Shown here: piece by piece, positions 1 through 11,700 of the stretch | Position numbering within the stretch: position 1 is the stretch's first letter | Layout of the letters: every line of letters starts with the position of its first letter | Source of the DNA: Macrostomum hystrix | Lineage: Eukaryota > Platyhelminthes > Macrostomidae | Assembly (NCBI GenBank): GCA_950097015.1 | Contig: CATNEN010000038.1 | Span: forward strand, 25,519,001-25,583,000 | Direction: 5' to 3' | Length of the DNA stretch: 64,000 bases | Made by a program: the position numbers and the translations under genes | The notes under the pieces: generated by a model | Databases searched by the model: none | What the model was told of the DNA's origin: nothing | What the model saw: only the letters and a program-made list of their open reading frames with translations

Positions 1-617
1 AGGAGTAGTCGATTCATAGCAGCATCGCTACAGTTCTCGTTAAGCTGCCACAGCCGCAAAAGAGAAGCAACGGTGCACTCGTCTTCAAGTGAATGCTGCA
101 GAATGAGATGCCTCTCTTGAAAAACAGAGAGTGGCAGGAGTGGCTCTGCTGCTCCTTGGGCTGACACCGTTGAATGCAATCGTTGAGATGTCATTGGCAC
201 TGAGGCACCAGCAGACGCATGGTCAGATGACGACGACGATGACGACAGGGCCGATCCTGTCGCCGATGACACAGAGGCACTGGCCGATCCTGTCGCCGAT
301 GACACAGAGGCCCTGGCCGATCCTGTCGCCGATGACACAGAGGCACTGGCCGATCCTGTCGCCGATGACACAGAGGCACTGGCCGATCCTGTCGCCGATG
401 ACACAGAGGCACTAGCCGATCCTGTCGCCGATGACACAGAGGCACTAGCCGATCCTGTCGCCGATGACACAGAGGCACTAGCCGATCCTGTCGCCGATGA
501 CACAGAGGCACTAGCCGATCCTGTTGCCGATGACACAGAGGCACTGGCCGATCCTGTCGCCGATGACACAGAGGCACTGGCCGATCCTGTCGCCGATGTC
601 TTCTGGATGTGCTGCAT
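1..617 (-). CDS. Ser/Ala/Thr-rich protein, 5' part, runs off the window
   Basis: An open minus-strand frame runs without a stop from an ATG at 617-615 to the window edge, about 205 codons. The ATG has a strong context (GCCACCATG) and lies 8 bases after a good acceptor (TTACTCTGCAG, exon start 625). The N-terminal half is about ten copies of an 11-residue repeat (ASVSSATGSAS) encoded by a 33-bp minisatellite, followed by a serine run. A non-repetitive part follows, including FQERHLILQHSLEDE and LLRLWQLNENCSDAAMNRLL. The latter resembles the 'LRxWAxxxxISxxALNxLL' segment of some transposon-associated proteins; that is only a resemblance. The short leader after a strong acceptor would suit a trans-spliced first exon. 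No function is assigned. The opposite strand is also open across the repeat, but it lacks the non-repetitive continuation. Confidence 0.5.
   Translation of the reverse strand, partial: MQHIQKTSATGSASASVSSATGSASASVSSATGSASASVSSATGSASASVSSATGSASASVSSATGSASASVSSATGSASASVSSATGSASASVSSATGSARASVSSATGSASASVSSATGSALSSSSSSSDHASAGASVPMTSQRLHSTVSAQGAAEPLLPLSVFQERHLILQHSLEDECTVASLLRLWQLNENCSDAAMNRLL
243..599. repeat. 33-bp coding minisatellite
   Basis: About 10.5 tandem copies of a 33-bp unit containing GCCGATCCTGTCGCCGATGA, with a few substitutions. The unit is 11 codons long and stop-free in the minus frame of the Ser/Ala-rich gene, so copy-number change would alter protein length without a frameshift. 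Confidence 0.9.
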
Positions 618-1316
618 GGTGGCTGCTGCAGAGTAAGAAAAGTAGCATTTGTACATACATTTACTATTCATTTAACACCCATCACTACTTTCAGTCAACA
701 CTTGCTCTCAATATACAATGCAGGCGATTTAGAATACATGTCATTGCCATCTTTTATACAGTGCTATCGCAGTAGCTATATACAATGGCCGACACTTATG
801 TGAACTGAAGACTGAAGAAAAATTCTTTTCCTTACTATAAACTCTATATACTTAAGTAAAGGATTTAAATCAGACATTTATGTGCAAAGGCCCAAAATAG
901 TTTGCATCAGTTATCTTATCCATGCTGACTCTGCAGTTATGATCATGTGCATCCCTTGATATTTCTCATATCTAACCAGAGAAGTATAGATGAGCAGCCC
1001 TATTAGTAACTGCCATTGTTATGTTGACACTAGAAAAAAACAATTCATTTATTATACCTTAGACAAAACTTAACGCCACTAAATATTATCTTAAGCAACA
1101 CACAGAAGTACATTAAACAAGCAGAAAGTAATAACTCGAAGACAAAATTCCAAAAGTCAATGATTGCCATTTTTTTATTTCCACAAAAAATATCAACCCA
1201 CACAATGCTTAGGCTCAACATTAACATATAATTAATACACTGCCTTCCATAAAAATAAAAAAATTAAACAATGCACTTCCCACCGTTGTAAATCAACCCA
1301 ATATAATCCAGGGACC
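618..1316. other. intergenic, AT-rich, no gene seen
   Basis: This lies between two genes on the same (minus) strand. I see no convincing exon. AATAAA-type signals on the minus strand (for example TTTATT at about 1173 on the plus strand) could serve the upstream 374-aa gene. Confidence 0.4.
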
Positions 1317-4300
1317 TTAGGTTTTAGGGCTCTTTGCAGCATGATTCTGCTCCGCATAAGTCTGATTCAGACTCTTCCGTGCCATGGTCCACATCGCTTC
1401 TCCGGAATCGGCGCTGCTAGGTTGAAAAGCCAGTTGTAGAACCTCTACAATTTGGGAAGCAAAATTATACTAAATTTATCTGTTATACTCTTTAGAGAAG
1501 AGAAAATAGGAGAGATGCATGGGGTGCATGACACATGGCAAAGAAAAACAGCATTGATAAATGTTGCATCCCTGACCATCAAGGTGAGCAAGTGACCAAG
1601 CATCCCTACTCCAGTCAACCAAGCTGTAAGTTGATATCCACTTTAAGGAAGATAAAGTAAACTTCATGGCCCACTGACTACAGAGCAGTGGAGTGCATAG
1701 TTACTCTACCAAGTGATTGCATTGACAGCACAATTTTGCTATTCACCTGAAAATATATTTCTTGGCATACTTGAATTGGAAATAATTGGATTGTATTCCT
1801 TACTGCTAGTCTTAGTGGTTTACAATGTCATGTATGTCTTTAAATTTATGTTCCATATTAAGTTGCTAATAAAACTGTAGTTTAATATTCAGAAATTTTA
1901 TTCTGTTCCTCAAACCAACATTACCAAAAAGTACAGAATTAGCATATGGATATTACTGGTCATGCCACACTTCCACCCTTATTCCAAGGCTTATTACTTT
2001 ACATACCTGATACAATACATTTATGCTGTCTAACAAGAAATTACTACACAGTCAAGCAAAATGTAATATCTTTCACAATAGATAACAGGCATTAGTGCTA
2101 TATTTCATAAAACAATCAGCAATTAAGCAACCAAAGGTTAACTCACTCTTTAGTTCATCCACTACCTCTTGTGAGGCAGCTATCCGGGTGGTCTTCTTTC
2201 CTGGTTCAACAACATGTGTCATCAAATAGGCCAGACCATACCGCTTGAGAGCAAACTGGCGGATGAATGTAGATGGATTGGTTCTCTTCAGAGACCCCAG
2301 GCCAAACTTGACACCATCAACATCAGTGAACTCCTGGAATGTGTGCAGAAAAATATAATGCTCCGCATGCTTCTATGCCACTTAAAATGAAGACTACCAA
2401 ATATAATAATCCATTAATTTGCACATAATAACACACCTATATCCAAAAGAGAATTTCTAACTGGTAGCTATAAGCTAAGGACTATGTTGCAAAAGTTTGA
2501 AATAACAATGAAATAACATATACAACCCACCTGACCTGCTGGAAAAAATTCTGTAAAGCAAAAAATGCTTCTGCTGCAAGTACTCTGCATGAAGTATGGG
2601 GTGCACCCAAGGGCTATGCATATATAGCTATACAGTCAGTAACCTGACTGTGGAGGAGGCAGTTGCAAGTCAAGCCACATGTAAATTGTAATTTATCCTA
2701 GCTTAAAACTGGTACCATATCATTGTTTGCTTGACTGGGGCTAGAGAACAGCTGGTTTAAGCTATCAAAGGTTGCCTTGAGAGTCAGAAGCAAATTTAGC
2801 CTACAGTAAGTATAACAGCCAATATTGCTTAAATTTGTAGTGATGGTGGATGCAGCTAACCTACTGGACTAGCTGTAGCTACCTTGTCCCATATGGAAAA
2901 ATGTAGAAGCGTTATTTAAATAAGAAAATGAATATATTTGTTGTGAATTTTATGCACATAGATATTTAAGAACTAAATAGCATCATACCTCATTGCTAGG
3001 TTCAGCACGCCGGAAAGTCGATTCCTTTGCATTCCTCTTGAGCTTCCTGAACTCACTATGCATATAGGCTTCTATCTTCACTGAAAATGAAAAAAAGTGG
3101 AAAAAACCTTGCATAACCACATCATGGCTATAAAGTTACATAGATAAAGGACATATGTACTCCACAATCTACATTAAGTAAAGCTCGAAATATTGCAAGT
3201 CAAACAAGTGAGCCATGTGTGCTAATCTGAGGACAGAAGCCTAGAAAATGTGCCTCTCCCATGCTATAGTTATTGTGAAAACTGCACACAGTCAAAGCAA
3301 TCTGCCAACCTGTCCAAGTCAAGTTTTTACACAGAGTAAAATTATTTTGAAATTATTAAGCCACTAAAATTATTTACCCAGTTTGGCATAGATTTGGACA
3401 TTAGAAATCTCTTCCCCATCGAGTGCATCAGTACCAATAGCAGCAGCTTCAGCAGCAGAATGACCAGGTGTGGCAGTCATGAACCTATTCATCACTGCAA
3501 ACTCTTGCTCAATCCGAATTCCAGCACGGTCACCAGCTACATGGTTCTCAATACCAGTGAGGGCACCAGAACTTCTAGGACAAGCAGTAGCATCACCATG
3601 ACAATTGGTGGCCTCATGGCGTGGGCGCTTTTGCAATGAAGCTCTGGCATCATTGGCATCAGCATGCTCAGAGTCATCAGAGGAATCACTGGAAGATATT
3701 GGTGAATGCTGGCCTAAAATAGTAAGTATATGAATTGCCTGTCAACTATTGTAATAAGATGATACACAGTGTTCCAAAATGTATTTATATAGCAGCACTG
3801 ACATACCCCTGACAAACTCTTGCAGAATGGCATCTGTTAAATTGCCTGCAGTTTTATGCTCAGAAATAAATGCTGCCATCTTCTTCTCCAGCATGTTGAC
3901 AGATGCTTGTGTGCCAGCATGAAGCAGGCAACCTTGCCAGATTCCTTCTTGACCAAAATCTAGTGGGTAGAAGCCACCCTAAACAGGAATGTAAAGAAAA
4001 AAATTAAATAAGAGATGAATGCAATCTACAAGTCAAAGAAAAGAATTCATAGCTTTTCTGAACAAGTCAAACAAATATGATTAGGGGTTTAATAGACAAT
4101 AAACATTCTAAAAGAAGAACATAGAAAAAGGAAAGATACATATGTTTATCTTAGTGTTTTGCTGCTACAAATCCTTTGGACCATAACCATAACGATAATA
4201 GTATCCATAATCAACTTTGCTATAATGAGTTTCCATAACTGTAATTGACATAAAATACAATTTTCTGCAACTTCGCATAGCCAAAACCATAACCATATTT

Positions 4301-5769
4301 TGCTTCCTTTAGCTATATATTATTTCAACAAGGAAAAGATAAACTAAGAGATGAAAAGATAAACTAAGAGATGAAAATCCTACACTTCTTAGATTCTATA
4401 AGACAATGGATATACTCTTCTAAATTAGTCATATTACACTTAAGAGTACAATTACAACATAGAAGAATATAACCATTTTAATCTATTTAAACTTATATTT
4501 AACTAACTTAAAGACCTTAACTAACTATATTTAACTATGATTTGAAAATCATGTCATAACCATAACCACAATCAATTTATTTTTCAATAATGATGTTCCT
4601 ATAACCATCATTACTCTTTTTACTTTTTAGGATGTTCTTATTATAATCTATAACAGTAGCCATAACTATACTATAGCAAAATACTAGTTTATCTATAAAA
4701 GACACTATCTATCAAAACCTATATGCACTGCAATAGGGTTAGTTGGTATCACTTTAAAAGGCAGTCTTTTTCATTTGAATATATAAATACTCTTAGTTCT
4801 AACTCTTTTTGGTTTATCATATTTATGCTTACTCAAGTATTTATTATCACTTTCTTATTTCTAAAGTAAAAGCTCACTTACAAGACCTTACCATAATTAA
4901 TATAAAATAATTTTAATGTTCTTTTTTTATATAAAGTCTAAATGCAAAGGTTATTTTTGGTTTGTAAAAATAGTTACAAGTTGCATATATTCTATAGGGA
5001 CCCTAGATATTGACCCTATATTTCTATAGGATATAATGGTAAAGACAATTTCTCTAGGGAATTAGCATTTAGGGTATCATATCTTGTATACCTAAATCTT
5101 AACCTATAATAAAGCTATGCTCTTGCCTTCCTAACTCTAATAACAATTATTATTATTATCTATGACAAAAGTACAAGTATAATTAATATATCCCCAATTT
5201 GAATACCTAAACTTTACATTTGCCCTAAACTACCTAATAACCTAACTATCTTCCATATTATATACCTAAACCAAAATCCTTGTCTTATATATGTAATAGC
5301 CTAACTTGCCGAACTTAACAGTAATCCTAAATTAAATAATTTAAATTTTATAATATTTTTTTTAGTCATAACATAAGCAATAATTACTAAAAATCCAAGT
5401 CAACAAAAACAATATCATATAGGGAAATACAACATATGACATACATATAAAGATTCATGGCCCCCACTAATACATGATCTTTGAAAGATGCCCCAATTTA
5501 AAAATTATAGGCCTTACATAGGCCTAGTAAAGTATGGCCAAGGTGCACAATTGACTTACCACTTTCCAGTTCCTATTGTCTGGAAAAGAAGAATTAAACT
5601 CTTTCATTATTGGGCTTGACCTACTGGCAGTCACATATTGCCCACTTTCCTTAACATAAAAAAAAAACTTAATTGAAAGAGATTTTGGGTCCTGTTGTGC
5701 CAACCGATCCACAGCTTTCGACCTTCTTTTGGAGCGACGCGAAATAGAACCAGTTGCATTATTCGACAT
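1317..5769 (-). CDS. 374-aa protein with BEN-like C-terminus, six exons
   Basis: The minus-strand exons are 5560-5769, 3807-3978, 3378-3713, 2989-3080, 2147-2333 and 1317-1444. All junctions are GT-AG and phases agree throughout, giving one 374-aa frame from ATG (5769) to TAA (1317). The N-terminus is basic (SRRSKRRSKAVDR). A compact segment with WKVGGFYPLDFGQEG and IWQGCLLHAGTQAS follows, then an acidic Ser/Asp linker. The C-terminal about 100 residues (STFIRQFALKRYGLAYLMTH, TRIAASQEVVDELKKVLQLA, ending near MARKSLNQTY) have the spacing of a BEN domain, a DNA- and protein-binding fold. That assignment rests on pattern only. If right, this is a nuclear, chromatin-associated protein. Intron 1 (3979-5559) is AT-rich with scattered CCATAACCATAA-like motifs and nothing else recognisable. 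The exon structure is firmer than the function. Confidence 0.72.
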
Positions 5770-6715
5770 GTCTATATATAAATTACAAGTAAAGAGCAGG
5801 CCGTATAATATATAATAGAATAATAGAACTAGCAAAATGATATGAACTGATATGAATGATATGAACTGATATGAATGATATGAAATGATATAAACTAGCA
5901 AACTATGATATGAATAAATATGTCCAGCGCAAGAGTAAGAATATTTCAATATGTGCCAAAAATGGTAACTTTAACAAAATATTTGTGTACATAGAAGATA
6001 TGACTCAAAAATTCCAGAACTAATTTGTGTCTGTCTCTTGTTTTAGTATACTGTCGGATAGCTTAGCAAAAGTACTATTTGCGCGCCACTCTATAACAGC
6101 TAGTTATTGTCATTTCAATACTCGCTATTTGCTATCTGCATGGCTATAGTTCACGTGCACCCATGTCACCCCACTGTGCTTACTTTCTCTCACTGATGCA
6201 AGGCGCTGTAGCACCCACCCCTAATCTCCTAACAATGCTGAGTCAGCCATTGAGTCGTACTAGTACAATAAATATGACTGCGCGGACGCTAATGAATGCG
6301 TGCTTGTTTTCTACTCCAACTTACTCGTCTCAGAACTCATAATTTCACATATACCTATAATTTTGTGTATCGATATAGTGACTTTTTTTCTGCTCGTGTG
6401 TGATGCGTAATAGAGCGCAATGCATAAAAGTCATACTTTTCATACATTGTAGAATTCTCATATAAGTCAGATAAGTCAGATAATAATCGAACATATCTTC
6501 GGTCAATTTACCAAAAATATATTTCTTTCTATATAAAATTGTAGTGCGAATTACATATATTGCAGTTTAAAGGCAAACACATATGCATGCCCACGACACC
6601 CGTCACACTTAAAATGCATCCCTATAGTTGACAATCTTACATTCAGCCTTGTAAGATCTGACTTATCCTATAAAATCTTGTCCGAACTGCTAAGATCTAT
6701 TAGGAATATGTAGGA
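5770..6715. other. upstream region of the 374-aa gene, no gene seen
   Basis: AT-rich sequence between the divergently transcribed 374-aa gene (minus) and the HELZ2-like gene (plus). No coding exon or RNA gene was recognised. It presumably contains the minus-strand promoter. Confidence 0.4.
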
Positions 6716-6719
6716 AAAT

Positions 6720-7440
6720 AAATTCTTGATTTATAAATAATGCATTGTTTTGAATAGTGAAACTTTGCGCGCTTCCAATGCAAAATAATGCATTCTTAAT
6801 GCAATTATAATGCATTGTTTTAAACTGCAATTTTAGGATAAAATAATGCATTCTTAATATATTTGCAATGCATTGTTTTGCAGTACATTTCACAAGGCAA
6901 AATAATGCATTCTTGATACATTTATAATGCATTGTTCTGCAGTGCATTTCGGAAGGCAAAATAATGCATTCTTGATACATTTATAATGCATTGTTTTAAA
7001 CTGCAATTTTAGGATAAAATAATGCATTCTCAATATATTTGCAATGCATTGTTTTGCAGTGCATTTCACAAGGCAAAATAATGCATTCTTGATACATTTA
7101 TAATGCATTGTTTTGAAGTGCATTTTTAGGATAAAATAATGCATTCTCAATATATTTGCAATGCATTGTTCTGCAGTGCATTTCAGAAGGCAAAATAATG
7201 CATTCTTGATACATTTATAATGCATTGTTTTGAAGTGCATTTTCAGGATAAAATAATGCATTCTCAATATATTGACAATGCATTACTTAAAAGTGCAGTT
7301 TTAAGGCGAAATAATGCATCTTCAATACATTTATAATACATTGGTTTGCATTATTTTGCCAATGCACAAAAATGCATTTGTAATGCATTTCCAATGCAAT
7401 ATAATGCATCTTGCATTGTAAATGCATTATTTGAAATTAT
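6720..7440. repeat. about 59-bp AT-rich minisatellite rich in ATGCAT
   Basis: About twelve degenerate copies of a unit of about 59 bp. Each carries two or three ATGCAT palindromes in contexts such as AAAATAATGCATTCTTGATA and TATAATGCATTGTTTTG. The flanks decay into single TGCATT words. The long minus-strand reading frames across it are repeat artefacts. Confidence 0.85.
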
Positions 7441-7624
7441 TGGCGCCTAGGGCATTCTACACTGAGTATACATGCCACGCAATTTTGCCCATTTTACACT
7501 CACGACTAATGCGCATATAATACATTGAGTATGATCGCTGACATCAGGGAAGAATCTACACCACAAGACAGTCACAAGCAGCACTGTACTAGTGAAGAAG
7601 CTACAGAAGCCACACCTACAAAAA

Positions 7625-8245
7625 AACTGGTGTTGAGACAGGGGAGAGATGAGACGGGGAGAGATAAAACACAAGACAGACACGGTATAGATGAGACACG
7701 GTGGAGATGAGACACGGTGTAGATGAGACACGGTAGAGATGAGACACGGTGGAGATGAGACAAGGTGGAGATGAGACACGGTGGAGATGAGACACGGTGG
7801 AGATGAGACACGGTGGAGATGAGACACGGTAGAGATGAGACACGGTGGAGATGGGACACGGTGGAGATGAGACACGGTGGAGATGAGACACGGTGGAGAT
7901 GAGATACGGTAGAGATGAGACACGGTGGAGATGAGACAAGGTCGAGATGAGACATGGTGGAGATGAGACACGGTGGAGATGAGACACGGTGGAGATGAGA
8001 CACGGTGGAGATGAGATACGGTAGAGATGAGACACGGTGGAGATGGGACACGGTGGAGATGGGACACGGTGGAGATGAGACACGGTGGAGATGAGATACG
8101 GTGGAGATGAGACACGGTGGAGATGAGATACGGTAGAGATGAGACACAGTGGAGATGGGACACGGTGGAGATGAGACACGGTGGAGATGAGACTGGGGAG
8201 AGATGAGGCTGGAGAGAGTTGAGACAGGATATAGATAAGACAGGG
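7625..8245. repeat. 16-bp minisatellite GATGAGACACGGTGGA
   Basis: More than 30 tandem copies of GATGAGACACGGTGGA. Both edges drift to GATGAGACAGGGGAGA. Because 16 is not a multiple of 3, all three minus frames stay open across it; none is a gene. Confidence 0.92.
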
Positions 8246-8788
8246 ATGGAAGTGACGGACTTAGAGGCCAGAGATTAAATTAGTTTCGATTATAGCTCGC
8301 TAATCCATGAGTAAAAGTGTTATTTTTCACATTTTTTAATTAATTTTGACGAGTATGACCACATAAATATTAGTTGGTATGTTTTCTCTCTGAAAATCTA
8401 ATATACACAACTGTGTTCAATTGTAAAAACTATGGAATTTAAACTTGCAGCATTTTCACAATGCGGATTAAACTTTTTTGGCCATGGTACGAGCTGATGA
8501 AACGGCTGAGGTGGTACAAACAGAAAAAATGAGTTTCTTTTGCTTATTTTTTCTTGGAAATTTGTGACGTATAGTACATTTGTTATCGTGTACATAAATG
8601 GCAGAGAATCTTGCTAGACAAAGTACAAAGGTTAAATGTACGTTTTCATGGTTCTTTAAAGTATGACCATTGTGGTACCTTGTTCTTGCCCCACTGTACG
8701 AGCACAGCCATGTACACTAAAATACAGCTGCAGATACAGGGCGGGAAAGTACAGTTTCATAAATCTATTTTTAGATCGATGCTCACTT
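8246..8788. other. no recognised feature
   Basis: AT-rich sequence just upstream of the tentative first HELZ2-like exon. A plus frame is open from 8663. It may be 5' untranslated sequence, or further coding sequence if the start chosen for the next gene is too far downstream. Confidence 0.3.
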
Positions 8789-11700
8789 ATGTGCACTGTG
8801 GCCGATTACTTGGAAATTCATAGCAAGCGGCTTATGCTGCGAAACGAAAAGTTGACTATACCCCGCTATAAAAGCCAAAGCAAAACGCGAAGCAATACAG
8901 AAATTATTTTAGCAAGACAGAATACTTTATTTGAGTTGCAATATATCAGAAAGTATCTCCGAGATTGGAGTGCAGCACTTCAGTTCAAAGCTGTCACAAA
9001 ATGGGCGAAAAATATCTATCTGGTAAGACGCCAGCTGTATGCGCTAATTATACATATTAATTAAATTGTTCCTGCAAAAAGTCACTTGTAGTCACTTGTA
9101 TAGGTGGCATAACTTTTATGCTATTGTGTTTCTTTCTTTCTGATGTTACAAATCAGCTCCGTGTTTCTTGAAAGAGTGTCTTTCTACAATAATTTTAAAT
9201 AAATTGTATCGTCTATGGCAGTGATTGTCAGCCAATAGAATTGAACGGGGTCGATAGATGGATTGGCATTCCTAATTTTGTGCTTTATCGATTACTAAGG
9301 AAAATTTCCAAGAAATGCGCGGCGTGCAGATAAGATCTTGCCTGTTTCGGTTTCAAATAGCTGTCTATGGCAGGACAGTCGCGAGATGTACGTATGCAAA
9401 TAAGTTCTACATCAGAACAAGTAGTTTTTTAATAATTAATTTACAGTTACAATACTGTTGTGTAAGCCGATGCTATGACTGAATAAAGAATACTGAATAT
9501 TGAATTATTAAACTATGCGCCTTGTGATATGTATTACTCAACTGGTAAGAATAGTAATGATATTGACTTTTTATGCAACAGTTCCAAGCAACAGAAGGGA
9601 AAATTCTGCATGAGAAGTCTGCTTCCAGCTGCTTCTACCAAACCGCCCGCAGAATGTCAAGCCCTGCTAATGTGGGAATCCGAGACGCTGACCGTGCGGC
9701 GTCAAGTGACTGTCACGGAGCGCCTGACTTATCGAGCAGAAGGCACACAGTGCTATCGGATTGTGCCACCCGTTCAAAATGGTGCGGAAGTCGAGCTAAG
9801 CTTATTGGAAGCCGCATATACGCTCATGAGGCTGCGACACAAGGACAAGTTGAGATTGCGGTGCGCTCAAACGCTGGAAGCTTTCAAGTCGAGTCTGATT
9901 GAGGCTTCTGTTTTGCAGGTGATACATATAAATTAGTTTTCACCGTCAGTTACACGCATTTAGGTAGTGCATGTTAGCACATGTTAACAGAGGCTGTAGC
10001 CTTGTGGTTAGAGACTGTCAAACTCACGACGTGAAGGTTGGGGGTTCGATTCCCGATTCCAGTGTCTGACAATTTGTGGTCCTTTAGAGAGACTTAACTT
10101 GGGTGTGGCGTCCCCCCAGTCCATGGACTGAAAGTTGTACGCAGCCTTCAGATGCGCCACACGCAATAGCTGCGGCTGTGCTGTCGGCTGCACATCTGGC
10201 CCAATTAGGGCAGGTGTAATAAATTATTACTATTATTATTATTATGTTAGCGTGTATAATCGTGTATAATCGTATGTATAGTCTGTTTGCCAGACTAGAA
10301 ACACTACATATCCACAGTAAAAAGGTAAATATGTTGTGGTCCCATCTGTGCTCCACTCACTGCTTCGCCATAATATTTGCTTCTGAAGATTTCAAACTAC
10401 TAAAAACTCTGAAATTTTAGCACAACGGCAAATCAAATGATTCGAATTCGGCGAGCGACTCAAACGCAATTAGAGCTGTACAAAATGGCCTGCCTAATGG
10501 TCATCGTCACGAAGGCAGCGGTGACGTAGGAGAGGCGGTCGATGCGGCTGAAAGCTCGGAACCCCAGCTAGACTCGGGTGCAACTGCTGCGGCATTTCAT
10601 CGCCTATTCGGACTGAATATTTGCGTGCATCCGGGCAACGAGAAGTACAAGAACAAGCTAATATTTGGCGACAGCAACAACGGCGCTGCCGTTTTAGACA
10701 TTGGTCATGTTTATGGGCGTATTTTTCTGCCCCTAGGAGACGTCGCATCCCAGGGTGAGAACCGATGGCTATCGAGACTACTCGATTACTCTCGAATAAT
10801 ACGAAAATTATGTGTCAGCTTGAGATAAATTGAATAAATTATATAGTGCCAGTAGTGTGTGTTAGCAGTATACATTAATATATTTCAAATCAAAAATTTG
10901 CTTCTTGTATTAGTGCAATAGCGCGAAATGTTTTTCCTGTAACCAAAAGTATTAATTCGGCCTAAAAACGCAGACTCCGTGGCGGCCGAACTACGCTCAT
11001 CGGAGCTTAACCGCATAGTAGAGAGAATCGGCTGTCAGATTAAAGACGATAAGAAGCGAAAAAGTCGAGAAGCTTCAGCCTCACCGTCTAGCTCTGGAGA
11101 TGCCGCCAGTGCCAAAGTAGCTCCAAATGCTGCTTCACTCGCTGAGACTCGAGCCAGAGATCTAAACCGCATCCTAGATATATTCGAAGGCATTCAGGAA
11201 CTGGACGAATCATGCGAACCATCCGCCCAAGCTGATTCAGTTAATATCGATTTCAAAAACAAACTGGCCAAGGATCCGGTGCGCTATCGGCTATGTACGT
11301 TGAAGGCGGCCCGCGGTTCAGGGTGTGATCGAGTCGCCGAGCCGGTGCAGCGGCAGGAGGATGGCCTGAAACATATTCAGCTGAGCAGCGCAGGCGGCTG
11401 GAAAACTGGAGAGCAGGTGAACCAATTACACAATTTATGCAATATCTCATTGGGAATTTGGTAATATTATTATGCCTTCATTTTCATTGAAAGTGGTAAA
11501 CATTTGTCCAATGACGGATTATTGAAGTACCTGACACCTTAACGTAACAAGGGTTTCGAATTCGTCCCTTGAACATGTAAAGGTGACTGTTTGACTAAGC
11601 CTTAGAAAAATATACAATTCAAATGCTTGTTTACAGTTTCCACATATTTTAAAAAGAAAAAAAATTACTAAATGGATTTACGGCTATGGTGACTATGTTA

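Noticed and set aside
191-577. 128-aa minus-strand frame with HRRQDRPVPLC repeats and the 94-aa plus frame opposite
   Set aside because: Both are other frames of the 33-bp repeat. The minus frame starting at 617 continues through 240 bases of non-repetitive sequence and is the better candidate.
243-599. CRISPR array or other prokaryotic repeat system
   Set aside because: All arrays here are contiguous tandem repeats without unique spacers, in a genome with spliceosomal introns.
7447-8179. Long overlapping minus-strand frames rich in SHLHRVSSPP
   Set aside because: The 16-bp unit leaves all three frames open; overlapping, equally long frames with the same periodic peptide are artefacts.
9573-9902. 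Alternative 109-aa frame in HELZ2 exon 2
   Set aside because: It ends in TGA before the donor and its splice phase does not connect to exon 3; the overlapping frame ending at 9918 does.
9990-10065. Functional tRNA gene
   Set aside because: Boxes A and B are present, but acceptor arms do not pair and a SINE body follows.
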